Below, piece after piece: positions 22,348 through 32,136 of a stretch of DNA of 64,000 nt (positions within the stretch are counted from its first letter, which is position 1; each line of letters opens with the position of its first letter). Under the pieces are notes generated by a model. The model saw only the letters and a list, made by a program, of their open reading frames with translations. It made no database searches and was not told the origin of the DNA. The stretch is from Bacillota bacterium (GTDB lineage Bacteria; Bacillota_A; Clostridia; Lachnospirales; Lachnospiraceae). Location: contig JAEYMU010000043.1 of the NCBI GenBank assembly GCA_023407175.1, positions 1-64,000 on the forward strand, written 5' to 3'. The position numbers and the translations under genes were made by a program.

Positions 22348-23013
22348 TTACAGGCTGATATCCTGTAAAATGTTCTTGTTCAAGGGCTCGATATAGATAT
22401 TCCCTTCCTCCAAAAATGCAATTTTTGCTTCCTTCAATTCTTCCTTGGGCGGCTTGTCCGGTGCCCTTGCAATGGTATCCGCTATTCTGATCTGTGTGGG
22501 GCACATATCCAGCGCCACCACAAAGGAATTGGTATTGCCGGTTGCTCCGGCAAAGGCAGTTCCTTTTAAGGAACCCAAAACAATGATATTCCCCTTTGAA
22601 ACAACTCTTGCCCCATGATTAACATCCCCGATGATTATGACGCTTGTCTCAAATTCCAGAGATGCACCGGAACGAAGAATTCCTTTATAAAACTGTCCTG
22701 TATTATTCGAAAGCTCCAAAAGCTTCTGATCCAGTGTCTTATGAAACTTTTCCTGTATTTCCGCGTCATTATCCATAATACATACAATATGCATATCGGC
22801 ATTTTCACCGATAATATCAAGTATTTCCCTCTGTTCTTCGTTGGTAAGCTTTCGTCCTTCAAAGCTGATTGCCATCTTCGCATTTTCAAAAAACTTACTG
22901 GATTCCTTAAATTTCTCGGCAATCTGCAACTTTAATTCTTCAAAGGGTTCTTCTGGACTTAAAACGACAACAATTCCATATTTATTGCCTTTTATGATTA
23001 CAGAATTATTCAT
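22348..23013 (-). CDS. minC: Septum site-determining protein MinC
   Basis: 221 residues: N-terminal FtsZ-inhibiting domain and C-terminal beta-helix (VIIIGDVNHGARVVSKGNIIVLGSLKGTAFAGA) that binds MinD. The helix motif with repeated Gly is diagnostic. The gene lies directly upstream of minD and downstream of the class B PBP gene. Confidence 0.95.
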   Translation of the reverse strand: MNNSVIIKGNKYGIVVVLSPEEPFEELKLQIAEKFKESSKFFENAKMAISFEGRKLTNEEQREILDIIGENADMHIVCIMDNDAEIQEKFHKTLDQKLLELSNNTGQFYKGILRSGASLEFETSVIIIGDVNHGARVVSKGNIIVLGSLKGTAFAGATGNTNSFVVALDMCPTQIRIADTIARAPDKPPKEELKEAKIAFLEEGNIYIEPLNKNILQDISL

Positions 23014-23107
23014 TGCTTCTCTCCTCTCCAGATTATTCCGGTTTTATCGGTGTATCACCTTCAATTGACCAGGCCGGTTTCTTTTAGACCGATACACTTG
23101 GCAGTAA

Positions 23108-25954
23108 TTACTCGATGGTAGAACTCTTATTGGTTGCGTTTGCCTCATCTGTCATTAATGTATCAATATCCTTAAAGCCAAAATACAACGAATAGATATT
23201 TTTGGCAAGTACTGCGGCGTTGTGCGAGGTATAGCCATTGGGTATTACCACAGTCATCGAAATCTCCGGATCCTCATAAGGCGCATAGGATACAAAAAGA
23301 GCATTATTTGGAATCGATTTGCTGATCTGCGACGTACCGGTCTTGCCGGCTACCGTAACTCCCAAATCTGCAAAGTTGGATTTTACAGATCCGTTGGAGG
23401 CATTCACAACATCATACATTCCCTCCTGAACGGCATTCCAGGTAGAATCCTTAACCTCCGTAAGCTCGTGGTTCACCGTCGCACTATTATCCAGAACAAC
23501 GGCACCGTCACTTCCAATTACCTTATCGAGCAGGGTAAGATTGTAACAGATTCCCCGGTTGGCAATTGTAGTTACATATCTTGATAGTTGTACCGGAGTG
23601 TATTCATTGCTGCCCTGTCCGATGGCGGAACGCACCGCGTCAATAGTAGATATATTCGGCTGTTTCTCACTTAACTCAATACCAGAGGTTTCATTCAGAC
23701 CAAACATCGTGGCATATTTCTTTAAGGTTGCCAGTCCCTTGTCCGAGTTATAATTACCGGAACCATCCAGTGAAAGGCGCCAGCCCATCTCAAAGAAATA
23801 ATAGTTACAGGATACCGCCAGTGCATCCGTCAGGTTTACAAAGCCGTGGGAGCCTGGATAAATATGGCACTTTGGTGAGGGCACTATTTTTGTAAATTCC
23901 CTTAAATCCTGAATTTTATCACTTGCTGATATAACGCCCTCCTCCAGTGCGGCTACAGAGGTAACCATCTTGAAGGTGGAGCCGGGAGCCGTTGCTTCCG
24001 AGGTCGCCTTATTAATAAAGGGATTCGTCAGATCGCTGGTAACCTTTTTAAAATACTGTGCATCAATTTTACCGGCGAATTTGTTATTGTCATAACCCGG
24101 ATAGGATACCAGGGCCAGTACATCACCGGTTTTAACATCGGTGATGACAACAGAGCCTCTGCAGGGTGTCAGGGCAAGCATAGCGGGAGTAATCTCCAAA
24201 TTTTCAATTTTTGATTTGATAAAATCATATGCTGATTTGCTGCCCAGGATCAGGCTGTTTACATCTTCATCTTTATATTCTAACACACCTTGGTCAAATA
24301 ATAAAAGACAAATTTCTCTCCCTGATAATTTGTACGAAAATACCAAATTCCGGTAGATCATTTTATTGAAATTGTCATCAGTTTTCAAAATTTTCTTAGT
24401 GTGGTCAATCAGCTTGTCATATAATTCCTCGGTGTAATAGTACTCTTCCCCGACCCCCAGCTTGGACAAATCAATCCAGTTATTTGTAATGGCATATTTC
24501 AAAAAGGCACTTAGACTTATTTTATCATTTTTGTAGTCTGCCAGAGTCTGGTCATCCGACGGAATATCGGCAATCAGTAATCCGTTTGATTTTAGAGCCG
24601 AATAGAAATAATCCAGATAATCCTCCATATCTCCGGCCTTATCATTGGTTACTGTATTATCCATGCTTAGATAGGTGTCCAGCTGTGTAAAAACATCGTT
24701 TAATGCCGTCTTGTATTTCTCGTAGGTCTGCTTCTCAAGTGTAGTGGCATCAGCATCATCAAATTTGTTAATATCGATGATATTGTTATTCAGCAATGCA
24801 TAATACACCTCATAAATGGGAATCAGAATATCACCGGCACTTTCTCCCTTACTGCCGTAATCCAGCTCCGGAGTAAGATTTTCCAATAGAATTTTTGCCA
24901 GCTCCCTTTCCAACAGCTTGTAGGCTCCGATCTGAAGGTCAGCATTAATGGTCAGATAAATATCGTTTCCTGCAACCGGATCGGTACGTTCAATGACATC
25001 AATTACCTTCTTTGAAGTAGTAACACTGACGGTTTCTACTCCCTTGGTACCTCTTAAGTATTCCTCAAATTTCTTTTCCAAACCGGCCTTTCCCACAATA
25101 TCGGTCGAATCATAAATCTCATCATCCGCATTATAGGTATCCAGCTCCTGTTGGCTGATTAACCCGGTATAGCCAATGATATTGGAAAAATATACACTAT
25201 CCTCGTATACCCGGTGGGTCTGCTGCTCCACATCCACACCGATCAGCTCGGCACTGCTCTCCTTTACGGCGGCAATCGTCTTATTACCGACGCCGGAGGC
25301 AACCGTAATGGGAATGTATTTCGGGTAATTGCAAAATAGTGCGTAACGGATGCTCATGATTTTCAGGGTATCCTCTACGGAATAATCATCTGAAATTTCA
25401 AACATCGTAGTGATCTTTGTATAGCCCTTGCCTGATTTCAGATAATCATAAACATCCTGAGCCGTTGCATTTTTCTGTTCCTCAGTCAGTTCCTTGTCCT
25501 CCAGGGTATAGGCATAGACCTTTTCCTTAAAGCGGGTTAATTCCGTATCCTCCAGGGTGAATTCCAGCTTCCCGTCACTGCCCTCTCTGATATAAAAATC
25601 ATTATCCAATGTTTCTCCATTATCTTCGATGATCTTTATTAATTTATAAATAATCTCATTGCGCTGAGCGTTGGATTCAATTTTTGTGCTGTCCTCCATA
25701 ACAACGCTGTAGGTCGATTCGTTATAGGCAAGAAGCTTGCCGGTACAGTCATAGATATTGCCCCTCGTACTGTCAATCTCCCGTTCTTCCACATTCTTAA
25801 GGACACTGTTCTCAGCTATCGTCGGTCCGTCTACAATCTGGAGAACGAAAAGACGATTTATAACTACAGCAAATAATATAATATAAACCAGGGTTATCGG
25901 AAATAACCTTGACTTAAAAAGCTTTTTTACATGATCCAGAAATACATCAAACAA
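23108..25954 (-). CDS. mrdA: Class B penicillin-binding protein 2 (elongation transpeptidase)
   Basis: 948 residues: one N-terminal membrane helix, dimerisation domain, then a transpeptidase domain with STFK, SCN and KTGT motifs. PBP2 cross-links wall during elongation with RodA. The protein is much longer than the usual 600-700 residues because of an insertion of roughly 250 residues between the dimerisation and transpeptidase parts (Asp/Leu/Tyr-rich, around residues 340-600). It starts two bases after mreD, so the mre genes and mrdA are one operon. Confidence 0.95.
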   Translation of the reverse strand: MFDVFLDHVKKLFKSRLFPITLVYIILFAVVINRLFVLQIVDGPTIAENSVLKNVEEREIDSTRGNIYDCTGKLLAYNESTYSVVMEDSTKIESNAQRNEIIYKLIKIIEDNGETLDNDFYIREGSDGKLEFTLEDTELTRFKEKVYAYTLEDKELTEEQKNATAQDVYDYLKSGKGYTKITTMFEISDDYSVEDTLKIMSIRYALFCNYPKYIPITVASGVGNKTIAAVKESSAELIGVDVEQQTHRVYEDSVYFSNIIGYTGLISQQELDTYNADDEIYDSTDIVGKAGLEKKFEEYLRGTKGVETVSVTTSKKVIDVIERTDPVAGNDIYLTINADLQIGAYKLLERELAKILLENLTPELDYGSKGESAGDILIPIYEVYYALLNNNIIDINKFDDADATTLEKQTYEKYKTALNDVFTQLDTYLSMDNTVTNDKAGDMEDYLDYFYSALKSNGLLIADIPSDDQTLADYKNDKISLSAFLKYAITNNWIDLSKLGVGEEYYYTEELYDKLIDHTKKILKTDDNFNKMIYRNLVFSYKLSGREICLLLFDQGVLEYKDEDVNSLILGSKSAYDFIKSKIENLEITPAMLALTPCRGSVVITDVKTGDVLALVSYPGYDNNKFAGKIDAQYFKKVTSDLTNPFINKATSEATAPGSTFKMVTSVAALEEGVISASDKIQDLREFTKIVPSPKCHIYPGSHGFVNLTDALAVSCNYYFFEMGWRLSLDGSGNYNSDKGLATLKKYATMFGLNETSGIELSEKQPNISTIDAVRSAIGQGSNEYTPVQLSRYVTTIANRGICYNLTLLDKVIGSDGAVVLDNSATVNHELTEVKDSTWNAVQEGMYDVVNASNGSVKSNFADLGVTVAGKTGTSQISKSIPNNALFVSYAPYEDPEISMTVVIPNGYTSHNAAVLAKNIYSLYFGFKDIDTLMTDEANATNKSSTIE

Positions 25955-25956
25955 GC

Positions 25957-26466
25957 TTATACCTCCTTATCCGGCTTACGCTCCAAACGGTTATGAATCA
26001 TATGTAGCAGCTTATATAAAAGAATCGACACTACAACCGTATAGATTATCTCCGGCAATATCAGCCTTCTTAAATAGTATAAGAAGTTTAAGCGTCCTCT
26101 TAGCAAAAATTCAAAAACATAGAAAAGGAAACCATAGGCCAAATCACTTACCGTAATAATGACGAGGGGAAAGGTATAGTCGTCATTGGCATAATATTTA
26201 TTCGTATAGCCGATAAAATAACCGATCAGCATGAGAATCAGCGCATCAACTCCTATAATATAGCTTCCGCTCATGAAGTCCACCAAAAGCCCGCCAAACA
26301 TGCCCAGCAGCAGCCCTGTCATGGGACCGCGCATATAGGCATGGGATACAACAAGAATCAGCAGGAGGTTTGGCATAATATCCGCCAGACTGATATAGTT
26401 ATACATCGATGTCTGTATTACGAGACATATTATGATTTCTACGGTATATACAATCACTCGTTTCAC
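25957..26466 (-). CDS. mreD: Rod shape-determining protein MreD
   Basis: 169 residues, GTG start, five or more membrane helices and the MreD pattern (DIMPNLLLILVVSHAYMRGPMTGLLLGMFGGLLVDF). It is part of the elongasome membrane complex with MreC, RodA and PBP2. It overlaps functionally and in position with mreC upstream and mrdA downstream. Confidence 0.92.
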   Translation of the reverse strand: MKRVIVYTVEIIICLVIQTSMYNYISLADIMPNLLLILVVSHAYMRGPMTGLLLGMFGGLLVDFMSGSYIIGVDALILMLIGYFIGYTNKYYANDDYTFPLVIITVSDLAYGFLFYVFEFLLRGRLNFLYYLRRLILPEIIYTVVVSILLYKLLHMIHNRLERKPDKEV

Positions 26467-26483
26467 ATAAATACCTACCTTGC

Positions 26484-27335
26484 TTAATCTATCAGGGGCT
26501 CCGTCAATTGCGTAATGACCAGAACCTCATTCAAATGTTGAAAATCTACTACGGGTGTCAGATATGCTGTTTTTGACATTTTACTGGAATCCAGCTCAAT
26601 GTCGCTCACATATCCGATTAATATGCCTGGAAGGAACTTTGAACTGTCCTGTGAGGTGAAAACCTCATCACCTTCCTGTATCTTGGCGTTTTTATCGATG
26701 AAAGTAACCCGTATTTTTCCCTCATCCATCATCTGTAAATCTCCCTGTACGATACAGGTATCCGAGGTCTTGGTAAAGGTCCCCCATACCTCGCTGTTAT
26801 CATCAATAATTGATCTGACAATCGAATAATTGTAATGTACCTCCGTAATGATACCGGCCAGTCCATTTCCTGCCAGAACATTCATATTTACCTCAAAACC
26901 GTCCTTTGTCCCCTTATCGATTTTAAAAACACTGTACCAATTGCCGGACTCCTTACTGATTACTCTTGCTGCTACCTTGGGGTAGTCAACATAAATCTGG
27001 CTTAGCTCAAACAGCTCTCTCAAATCGTCCAGCTCGTATTTTTCCTGAAGATAAAGCTTATTCTCATAGGAAAGCGTCGCAACCTGCTCCTTCAGCTTTG
27101 CGTTCTCCTCCTGCAGCTCCTGAATACTCTTGAAATTATCCAGTTGGTTGGATAGATAGGTGCCCACCGTATTGACTCCCCGCTGCATCGGAGTGATGAC
27201 ATAGCCTACGGCATCCTTTACCGGGGACAGCTGTTCGCCGTAGCGGAAGGAAAACAAAATCAGTCCTGCGACTAAGATCAGGCAAACAATCAACGCATGC
27301 TTCGGATTTATTTTAATTTTTGTCCTTCGACCCAT
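26484..27335 (-). CDS. mreC: Rod shape-determining protein MreC
   Basis: 283 residues from MGRRTK, chosen because GGAG lies nine bases upstream; starts at 27353 and 27392 are possible. One membrane helix (about 15-33) is followed by a coiled coil (LQEENAKLKEQVATLSYENKL) and the beta-rich extracellular MreC domain. MreC links MreB filaments to wall synthases and activates PBP2. Confidence 0.93.
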   Translation of the reverse strand: MGRRTKIKINPKHALIVCLILVAGLILFSFRYGEQLSPVKDAVGYVITPMQRGVNTVGTYLSNQLDNFKSIQELQEENAKLKEQVATLSYENKLYLQEKYELDDLRELFELSQIYVDYPKVAARVISKESGNWYSVFKIDKGTKDGFEVNMNVLAGNGLAGIITEVHYNYSIVRSIIDDNSEVWGTFTKTSDTCIVQGDLQMMDEGKIRVTFIDKNAKIQEGDEVFTSQDSSKFLPGILIGYVSDIELDSSKMSKTAYLTPVVDFQHLNEVLVITQLTEPLID

Positions 27336-27355
27336 AATCGTATTCTCCATCATAT

Positions 27356-27431
27356 AAAAAGAACTCCTGGTTCTTTTTATATTTATTTGCATATCATTGC
27401 TTCAAAACCCATCAAATTAATTTGATGGGTT
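27356..27431 (-). repeat. Two inverted repeats between mreB and mreC
   Basis: AAAAAGAAC-TCCTG-GTTCTTTTT (27356-27378) is a 9-bp hairpin whose loop and stem hold the AGGAG upstream of mreC. A perfect 26-bp palindrome lies at 27406-27431 (AACCCATCAA...TTGATGGGTT). On the minus strand the latter is followed by TTTT. They may attenuate mreC expression relative to mreB or mask its ribosome site. Confidence 0.5.
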
Positions 27432-27445
27432 AATGTCAAAAATAT

Positions 27446-28468
27446 CTAATTTACAAAGGTTTTGGACCTTAATACATCTGCAAGAGAATTCAGCTTATGC
27501 TCCTCCATAATTTTGCCCAGACCACATACAACGGTATTGGAGGAATCCGGACATATGTTTATCTTAAGGTCCGTTTCCTTATGCAGCAGCTCGTCCAGTG
27601 CAAATATTTTTGCCGAGCCGCCGGTAATGTAGATACCGCTGTCAATAATATCCGAGGATATCTCCGGCGGTGTTCTCTCCAGTATGATCTTAATGGCATC
27701 GATAATGGAATACATATATTCCGAAATTGCCTCATATACATCAGAGGACTTAATCTCCATCTCCGTCGGAAGTCCGGTTACAACATCCCGTCCGTATACC
27801 TTAACGGAGCCCTCCACAGTGGAAAAGGCACAGGCCAGCTTCTTTTTGATATTCTCCGCCGTCTTATCCCCGATAAAAAGATTATATTTTTTCTTTACAA
27901 TGCCCTTAATAGCTTCATCGAGCCGGTTACCGCCCACCGGTATTAATTTACTAAGTACGATACCGCCCAGGGAAAGTATTGACACCTCTGTGGTATCAGC
28001 TCCGATGTCTACAATCATGACACCTCTGGCCGTCATTACATCAAGCCCTGCTCCTACAGCATCGGCAATCGGTTTTTCGACGATTTTAATATGTCCGACC
28101 TTAAGGCCGGAGCTTGCAATCAGGTCATAAAAGGAACGGCGCTCAACCTCTGTTATGTCTGTTGGAGTTGCGACAATATAATCCGCGGAGCCAATATGCT
28201 TGGAGCCGCTGATTCTTCCCATGAAGCATTTTAATAAGGCCATCATATTCGCCACATCGGCTATGACGCCATTACGGACCGGATAGGTCACGTTAATACC
28301 CGCCGGGGCCTTTTCATACATTTCAAAGGCGTCGTTGCCTGTGGCAATTACTGCTTTATTGTTCGAGATGGCGATAATATTACGCTCATCGAGTACAATT
28401 CCCTGTCCCTTCTTGTATATTTTTATCGTGCTTGTACCAAAATCTATACCAAATGCCTTTGAAGCCAT
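27446..28468 (-). CDS. mreB: Actin-like rod shape-determining protein MreB
   Basis: 340 residues with actin-fold phosphate-binding loops (FGIDFGTSTIKIY, VDIGADTTEVSIL) and the adenosine motif (GIYITGGSAKIF). MreB filaments organise lateral wall synthesis. It leads the mreBCD-mrdA-minCDE-rodA block. The sequence is somewhat closer in style to an Mbl/MreBH-type paralogue in places (AFGIDFGTSTIKIYKKGQGIV), and the two cannot be separated by eye. Confidence 0.93.
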   Translation of the reverse strand: MASKAFGIDFGTSTIKIYKKGQGIVLDERNIIAISNNKAVIATGNDAFEMYEKAPAGINVTYPVRNGVIADVANMMALLKCFMGRISGSKHIGSADYIVATPTDITEVERRSFYDLIASSGLKVGHIKIVEKPIADAVGAGLDVMTARGVMIVDIGADTTEVSILSLGGIVLSKLIPVGGNRLDEAIKGIVKKKYNLFIGDKTAENIKKKLACAFSTVEGSVKVYGRDVVTGLPTEMEIKSSDVYEAISEYMYSIIDAIKIILERTPPEISSDIIDSGIYITGGSAKIFALDELLHKETDLKINICPDSSNTVVCGLGKIMEEHKLNSLADVLRSKTFVN

Positions 28469-28543
28469 AATCTACAAAACCTCCTATTTGTTTCCCTTCC
28501 TGTTACATATAACGTCTTTTTTAAGCTATCCTTTGAATGAGAA

Positions 28544-29242
28544 TTAAAACAGCCCTTGTTCCTTTAAGCTTACATACCTATTATCACCAATAATGATATG
28601 ATCCATAAGTGCAATGCCGACCAAATTGCCGGCCTCCTGAATCCTTTTGGTCACCCGGATATCCTCCGCGCTCGGAGTCGGGTCTCCGCTGGGATGGTTA
28701 TGAAGCAGTATGATATTCACCGCATCATATTTCATTGCCTGTACAAATATTTCTCTGACCGGCATAATGGAAGTATTGACGGTTCCCTCGGATATAATCA
28801 TATCCCCAAGCATTTTGTTCTTCGAGTCCATCAAAAGCAGCATTACCTGCTCTCTGGTCAAATGGCGCAAATCCTGCATATAATACTCTGCAACACTCTG
28901 GGGTGTGTTCAGTTTCAGACTTTCCCGCCTAGTTTCCTTCGACATGCGCTTCGTAATCTCATTGAGGCATAAAAGCTCAATCGCCTTGACCCTGCCAATC
29001 CCCCGGATTGTGGTCAGCTCCTTCATCGTAAGATAATTCAGTCCCTTAAGCCCCTGATAAGCCGGCGAATAATTCAGTATGTTCACAGCCAAATCCATGA
29101 CGCGCTGTTTTTTTGAACCGGTTCTTAAAATAACCGACAACAGCTCCGCGTCTGACAGCGCCCCTGCACCATACTTCTCACATTTTTCATAGGGACGTTC
29201 CGACACGGGTAATTCTTTCACTGATAAATAAGCTTCCTTCAT
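28544..29242 (-). CDS. radC: RadC-family JAB1/MPN metalloprotein
   Basis: 232 residues: N-terminal helix-hairpin-helix (TTIRGIGRVKAIELL) and a C-terminal JAB domain with the metal motif HNHPSGDPTPSAED. The family was named for a DNA-repair phenotype later reassigned; its role is unresolved. It lies upstream of mreB as in many Firmicutes. Confidence 0.93.
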   Translation of the reverse strand: MKEAYLSVKELPVSERPYEKCEKYGAGALSDAELLSVILRTGSKKQRVMDLAVNILNYSPAYQGLKGLNYLTMKELTTIRGIGRVKAIELLCLNEITKRMSKETRRESLKLNTPQSVAEYYMQDLRHLTREQVMLLLMDSKNKMLGDMIISEGTVNTSIMPVREIFVQAMKYDAVNIILLHNHPSGDPTPSAEDIRVTKRIQEAGNLVGIALMDHIIIGDNRYVSLKEQGLF

Positions 29243-29323
29243 AATAATCCTTTCTGAATAATAATCAGAAGCGCTGCGGATTCTGATTATTTCCTCTCCA
29301 AGAAATCAGTCGGATTATGATGC

Positions 29324-29605
29324 TCATATCTTTTTATAAATGAAAACGGAAGCAATTGCTCCGATTACACTTCCTACTGTAACTTTGATTTGAAGCCCAA
29401 ACCGAATTACGATGACTGCCAGATCCAGAGTGGCGGCTTTGCTGTCAGAATCCCCAAAGGAAAATTTAATTCCGTTATCCAGCCAGCTTAAGAAATCAAT
29501 TTCCCTGGTCAGATGCCCGATAAAGCTTCCTGCCACAATACCAAGCAAAATCAGAAGGAATAAAGCCCAATTGTTTTTACCTACATTCCTTGAGGTCCTG
29601 GCCAT
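29324..29605 (-). CDS. DUF4321 small membrane protein
   Basis: The start at 29605 (MARTSRN) has GGGGGA about five bases upstream. The 93-residue product has two membrane helices (WALFLLILLGIVAGSFIGHL and a C-terminal VGSVIGAIASVFIY) and matches DUF4321, commonly placed near radC and mreB in Clostridia. The function is unknown. Confidence 0.85.
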   Translation of the reverse strand: MARTSRNVGKNNWALFLLILLGIVAGSFIGHLTREIDFLSWLDNGIKFSFGDSDSKAATLDLAVIVIRFGLQIKVTVGSVIGAIASVFIYKKI

Positions 29606-29818
29606 GCTTGTCCCCCTTCCAATTGTTGTATGAATTAATATCACGGTTTACATTTTACCATAAATTGAATTGTTTGTATACTTGAAACTAAAATTTACGG
29701 CTGTAAGGAAAGCAAAGTTATAACCCGAATTAGAATGTCATAGGTCAAATTTACTAGTATAGCATTCCGAACGGTATAATGAATTTTTCAGACACGTCCC
29801 ATATGGTATAAAATGAAT

Positions 29819-31108
29819 TTACAGCTTTATCATCCCCGCTTCATAGAGCTTTTGAACTGACATCAGAATTCCAAATTTGGCATGGTGCCAGGTTAGTCCT
29901 CCCTGAAAGAATACGGTATAGGGCGGCTCAATCGGGGCATCTGCCGAAAGCTCAATGGAGGAGCCCTGTACAAACGCTCCTGCCGCCATGATGACATCAC
30001 AATGATAACCGGGCATTGCCCAGGGCTCGGGAACTACATAGCTGTCCACCGGGGCTGCCGCCTGTATTCCCTTACAGAAGGCTATGACTGCCTCCGGCGA
30101 ATTCAGCGTAACTGCCTGAATGATGTCAAAACGTTCCTCTGTTCCATCCGGTAATACACCATATCCCAGACGCTCATAGATATTTGCCGCATATACGGCA
30201 CCCTTAAGCGCACCGGATACCACCTGGGGTGCAAGAAACAGCCCCTGCATAATGGGAGCAATCAGCCCCAGGGTAGCCCCTACCTCTTTGCCAAGACCGG
30301 GTGCTGTCAGCCGGTAGGCTGCATTTTCAACATATTCCCGCTTCCCCACAATATAGCCGCCAATCGGAGCCAGTCCGCCACCCGGATTTTTAATCAGGGA
30401 GCCGACACAAAGGTCCGCACCAACCTGGGTAGGCTCAAGTACATCCACAAATTCGCCGTAGCAGTTGTCAACCATACAAATGACGTCCGGGCGAAGCTTC
30501 TTAATAAAGGCAATTAATTCTCCAATTCTCTGAACCGACAGGGTCAGTCTGGTCATATAGCCCTTGGAACGCTGGATGGTTACCAGTCTGGTATTTTCCC
30601 CCATCGCAGCGCGAATGCCCTCCCAGTCAAAGCCTCCGTCTGAAAGCAAATCTACCTGTCGGTAAGTAATCCCATATTCTGCAAGGGAGCCCTTTGCCGG
30701 CGTGATTCCAATAACGCTCTCCAGGGTATCGTAGGGCTTTCCAACCGGCGATAATATCTCATCCCCCGGTCTTAAATTACCGGAAAGAGCGATTGTAAGC
30801 GCATGAGTTCCGCTGATTAACTGAGGCCTTACCAGAGCATCCTCCGTATGGAACACATCGGCATAAATCTTCTCCAGGGTATCCCGTCCCATATCATTAT
30901 AGCCATAGCCTGTGGTCGCCGCAAAATGGATTTCACTTAAACGGTTATCCTGCATGGCCTTTATTACCTTCAGTTGGTTATATTCCGCAATCCGGTCAAT
31001 CTCTTCAAAGCGCTCCTTCAGCTCCTCTTCTATGTTTAAGCAAAACTTACATACCTGTGGTGCAATTCCCAGAGTCTGATATTCCTTCTCCAATTCTGTA
31101 TTCTGCAA
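29819..31108 (-). CDS. Methionine gamma-lyase/aluminium-resistance-family PLP enzyme
   Basis: 429 residues, TTG start with AGGAGGAG eight bases upstream. Fold-type I PLP enzyme; the probable Schiff-base Lys is in GSLIKNPGGGLAP, and VDNCYGEF carries the PLP-binding Asp. The family (YnbB-like) is called methionine gamma-lyase family or aluminium-resistance protein, but the physiological reaction is uncertain. It follows miaA closely, as in Bacillus and Clostridia. Confidence 0.88.
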   Translation of the reverse strand: MQNTELEKEYQTLGIAPQVCKFCLNIEEELKERFEEIDRIAEYNQLKVIKAMQDNRLSEIHFAATTGYGYNDMGRDTLEKIYADVFHTEDALVRPQLISGTHALTIALSGNLRPGDEILSPVGKPYDTLESVIGITPAKGSLAEYGITYRQVDLLSDGGFDWEGIRAAMGENTRLVTIQRSKGYMTRLTLSVQRIGELIAFIKKLRPDVICMVDNCYGEFVDVLEPTQVGADLCVGSLIKNPGGGLAPIGGYIVGKREYVENAAYRLTAPGLGKEVGATLGLIAPIMQGLFLAPQVVSGALKGAVYAANIYERLGYGVLPDGTEERFDIIQAVTLNSPEAVIAFCKGIQAAAPVDSYVVPEPWAMPGYHCDVIMAAGAFVQGSSIELSADAPIEPPYTVFFQGGLTWHHAKFGILMSVQKLYEAGMIKL

Positions 31109-31135
31109 TTTTTTCTCCTCCTTGTGTTACCGGTG

Positions 31136-32080
31136 TTATAAAATTCCCTTCTCCCGAAGACATTGCAGCAGATAATCAAGCAGGTCATCCTCTGTGGGAA
31201 ACTTCTCCTTCTCCACCCAGATGACCTCCTTCTCCCGCTTAAACCAGGTAAGCTGTCTTTTGGCAAAATGCCTGGTATCTCTTTTTATGACTTCGATTGC
31301 TTCCTCCAGAGTATATTCTCCCTCAAGCCAGGCAAGCAGCTCCTTATAGCCAAGCCCCTGCATGGATACCAGCTCTCTGGTGTAACCAAGGGCCGCAAGC
31401 TTTTTTACCTCCTCCGGCAAGCCTGCCTGTATCATCTGGTCAACTCTTTGATTAATTGTCTCATAGAGCCTTGCACGATCCCTGTTCAGTACAAAATAAC
31501 AGAAATTGTAGGGCGACTGCCTGCTTCTTTGCTCCCTGTTATGTTCGGATATCTTATCACCGGTTAATCTTGCATATTCAAGGGCCCGGATTACCCGCTT
31601 GCTGTTATTTGAATGGATTGCCTGTGCACTCTCCGGATCAGTCTCCTTAAGAAGCCCATAGAGATACTCTGTACCCCGTTCTTTTAATAAGCCTTCCAGC
31701 TCCTCCCGATAGGAGGTATCTGCTTCATTTTCCGTAAAATCAATGTCATACAGCACGGCCTGGATATAAAAGCCGGTGCCTCCGACCAGGATTGGTATCT
31801 TATTCTTTTCATAAATCTGTTCCATATATTTCACGGCCAGCTGTTTGAACTTAACAACATTAAATTCCTCGTCCGGCTCCAGCATATCAATCAGATAATG
31901 GGGTATGCCACCCATTTCCTTCTCTGTGATTTTGGCTGTACCGATATCCATATGCTTGTATACCTGCATCGAATCCGCGGAAATAATCTCACCCCCTACC
32001 GCCCCTGCAAGTGCGATGGATAAGGCGGTCTTTCCGACAGAGGTTGGACCCGTCAGGATAATTAAGGGCTTTCTTTCCAT
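31136..32080 (-). CDS. miaA: tRNA dimethylallyltransferase
   Basis: The start at 32080 (MERKPLI) has TGGAGA seven bases upstream; in-frame Met codons further upstream lack one. The 314-residue enzyme transfers dimethylallyl to A37 of tRNAs reading UNN codons. P-loop GPTSVGKT (11-18), SADSMQVY and VGGTGFYI motifs are present. It is third in the mutS-mutL-miaA series. Confidence 0.95.
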   Translation of the reverse strand: MERKPLIILTGPTSVGKTALSIALAGAVGGEIISADSMQVYKHMDIGTAKITEKEMGGIPHYLIDMLEPDEEFNVVKFKQLAVKYMEQIYEKNKIPILVGGTGFYIQAVLYDIDFTENEADTSYREELEGLLKERGTEYLYGLLKETDPESAQAIHSNNSKRVIRALEYARLTGDKISEHNREQRSRQSPYNFCYFVLNRDRARLYETINQRVDQMIQAGLPEEVKKLAALGYTRELVSMQGLGYKELLAWLEGEYTLEEAIEVIKRDTRHFAKRQLTWFKREKEVIWVEKEKFPTEDDLLDYLLQCLREKGIL

Positions 32081-32136
32081 ACAAATCTCCATTCTGCCAC
32101 AAACCCGTAAATTTGGTATTCGCATCATCTATCTGT

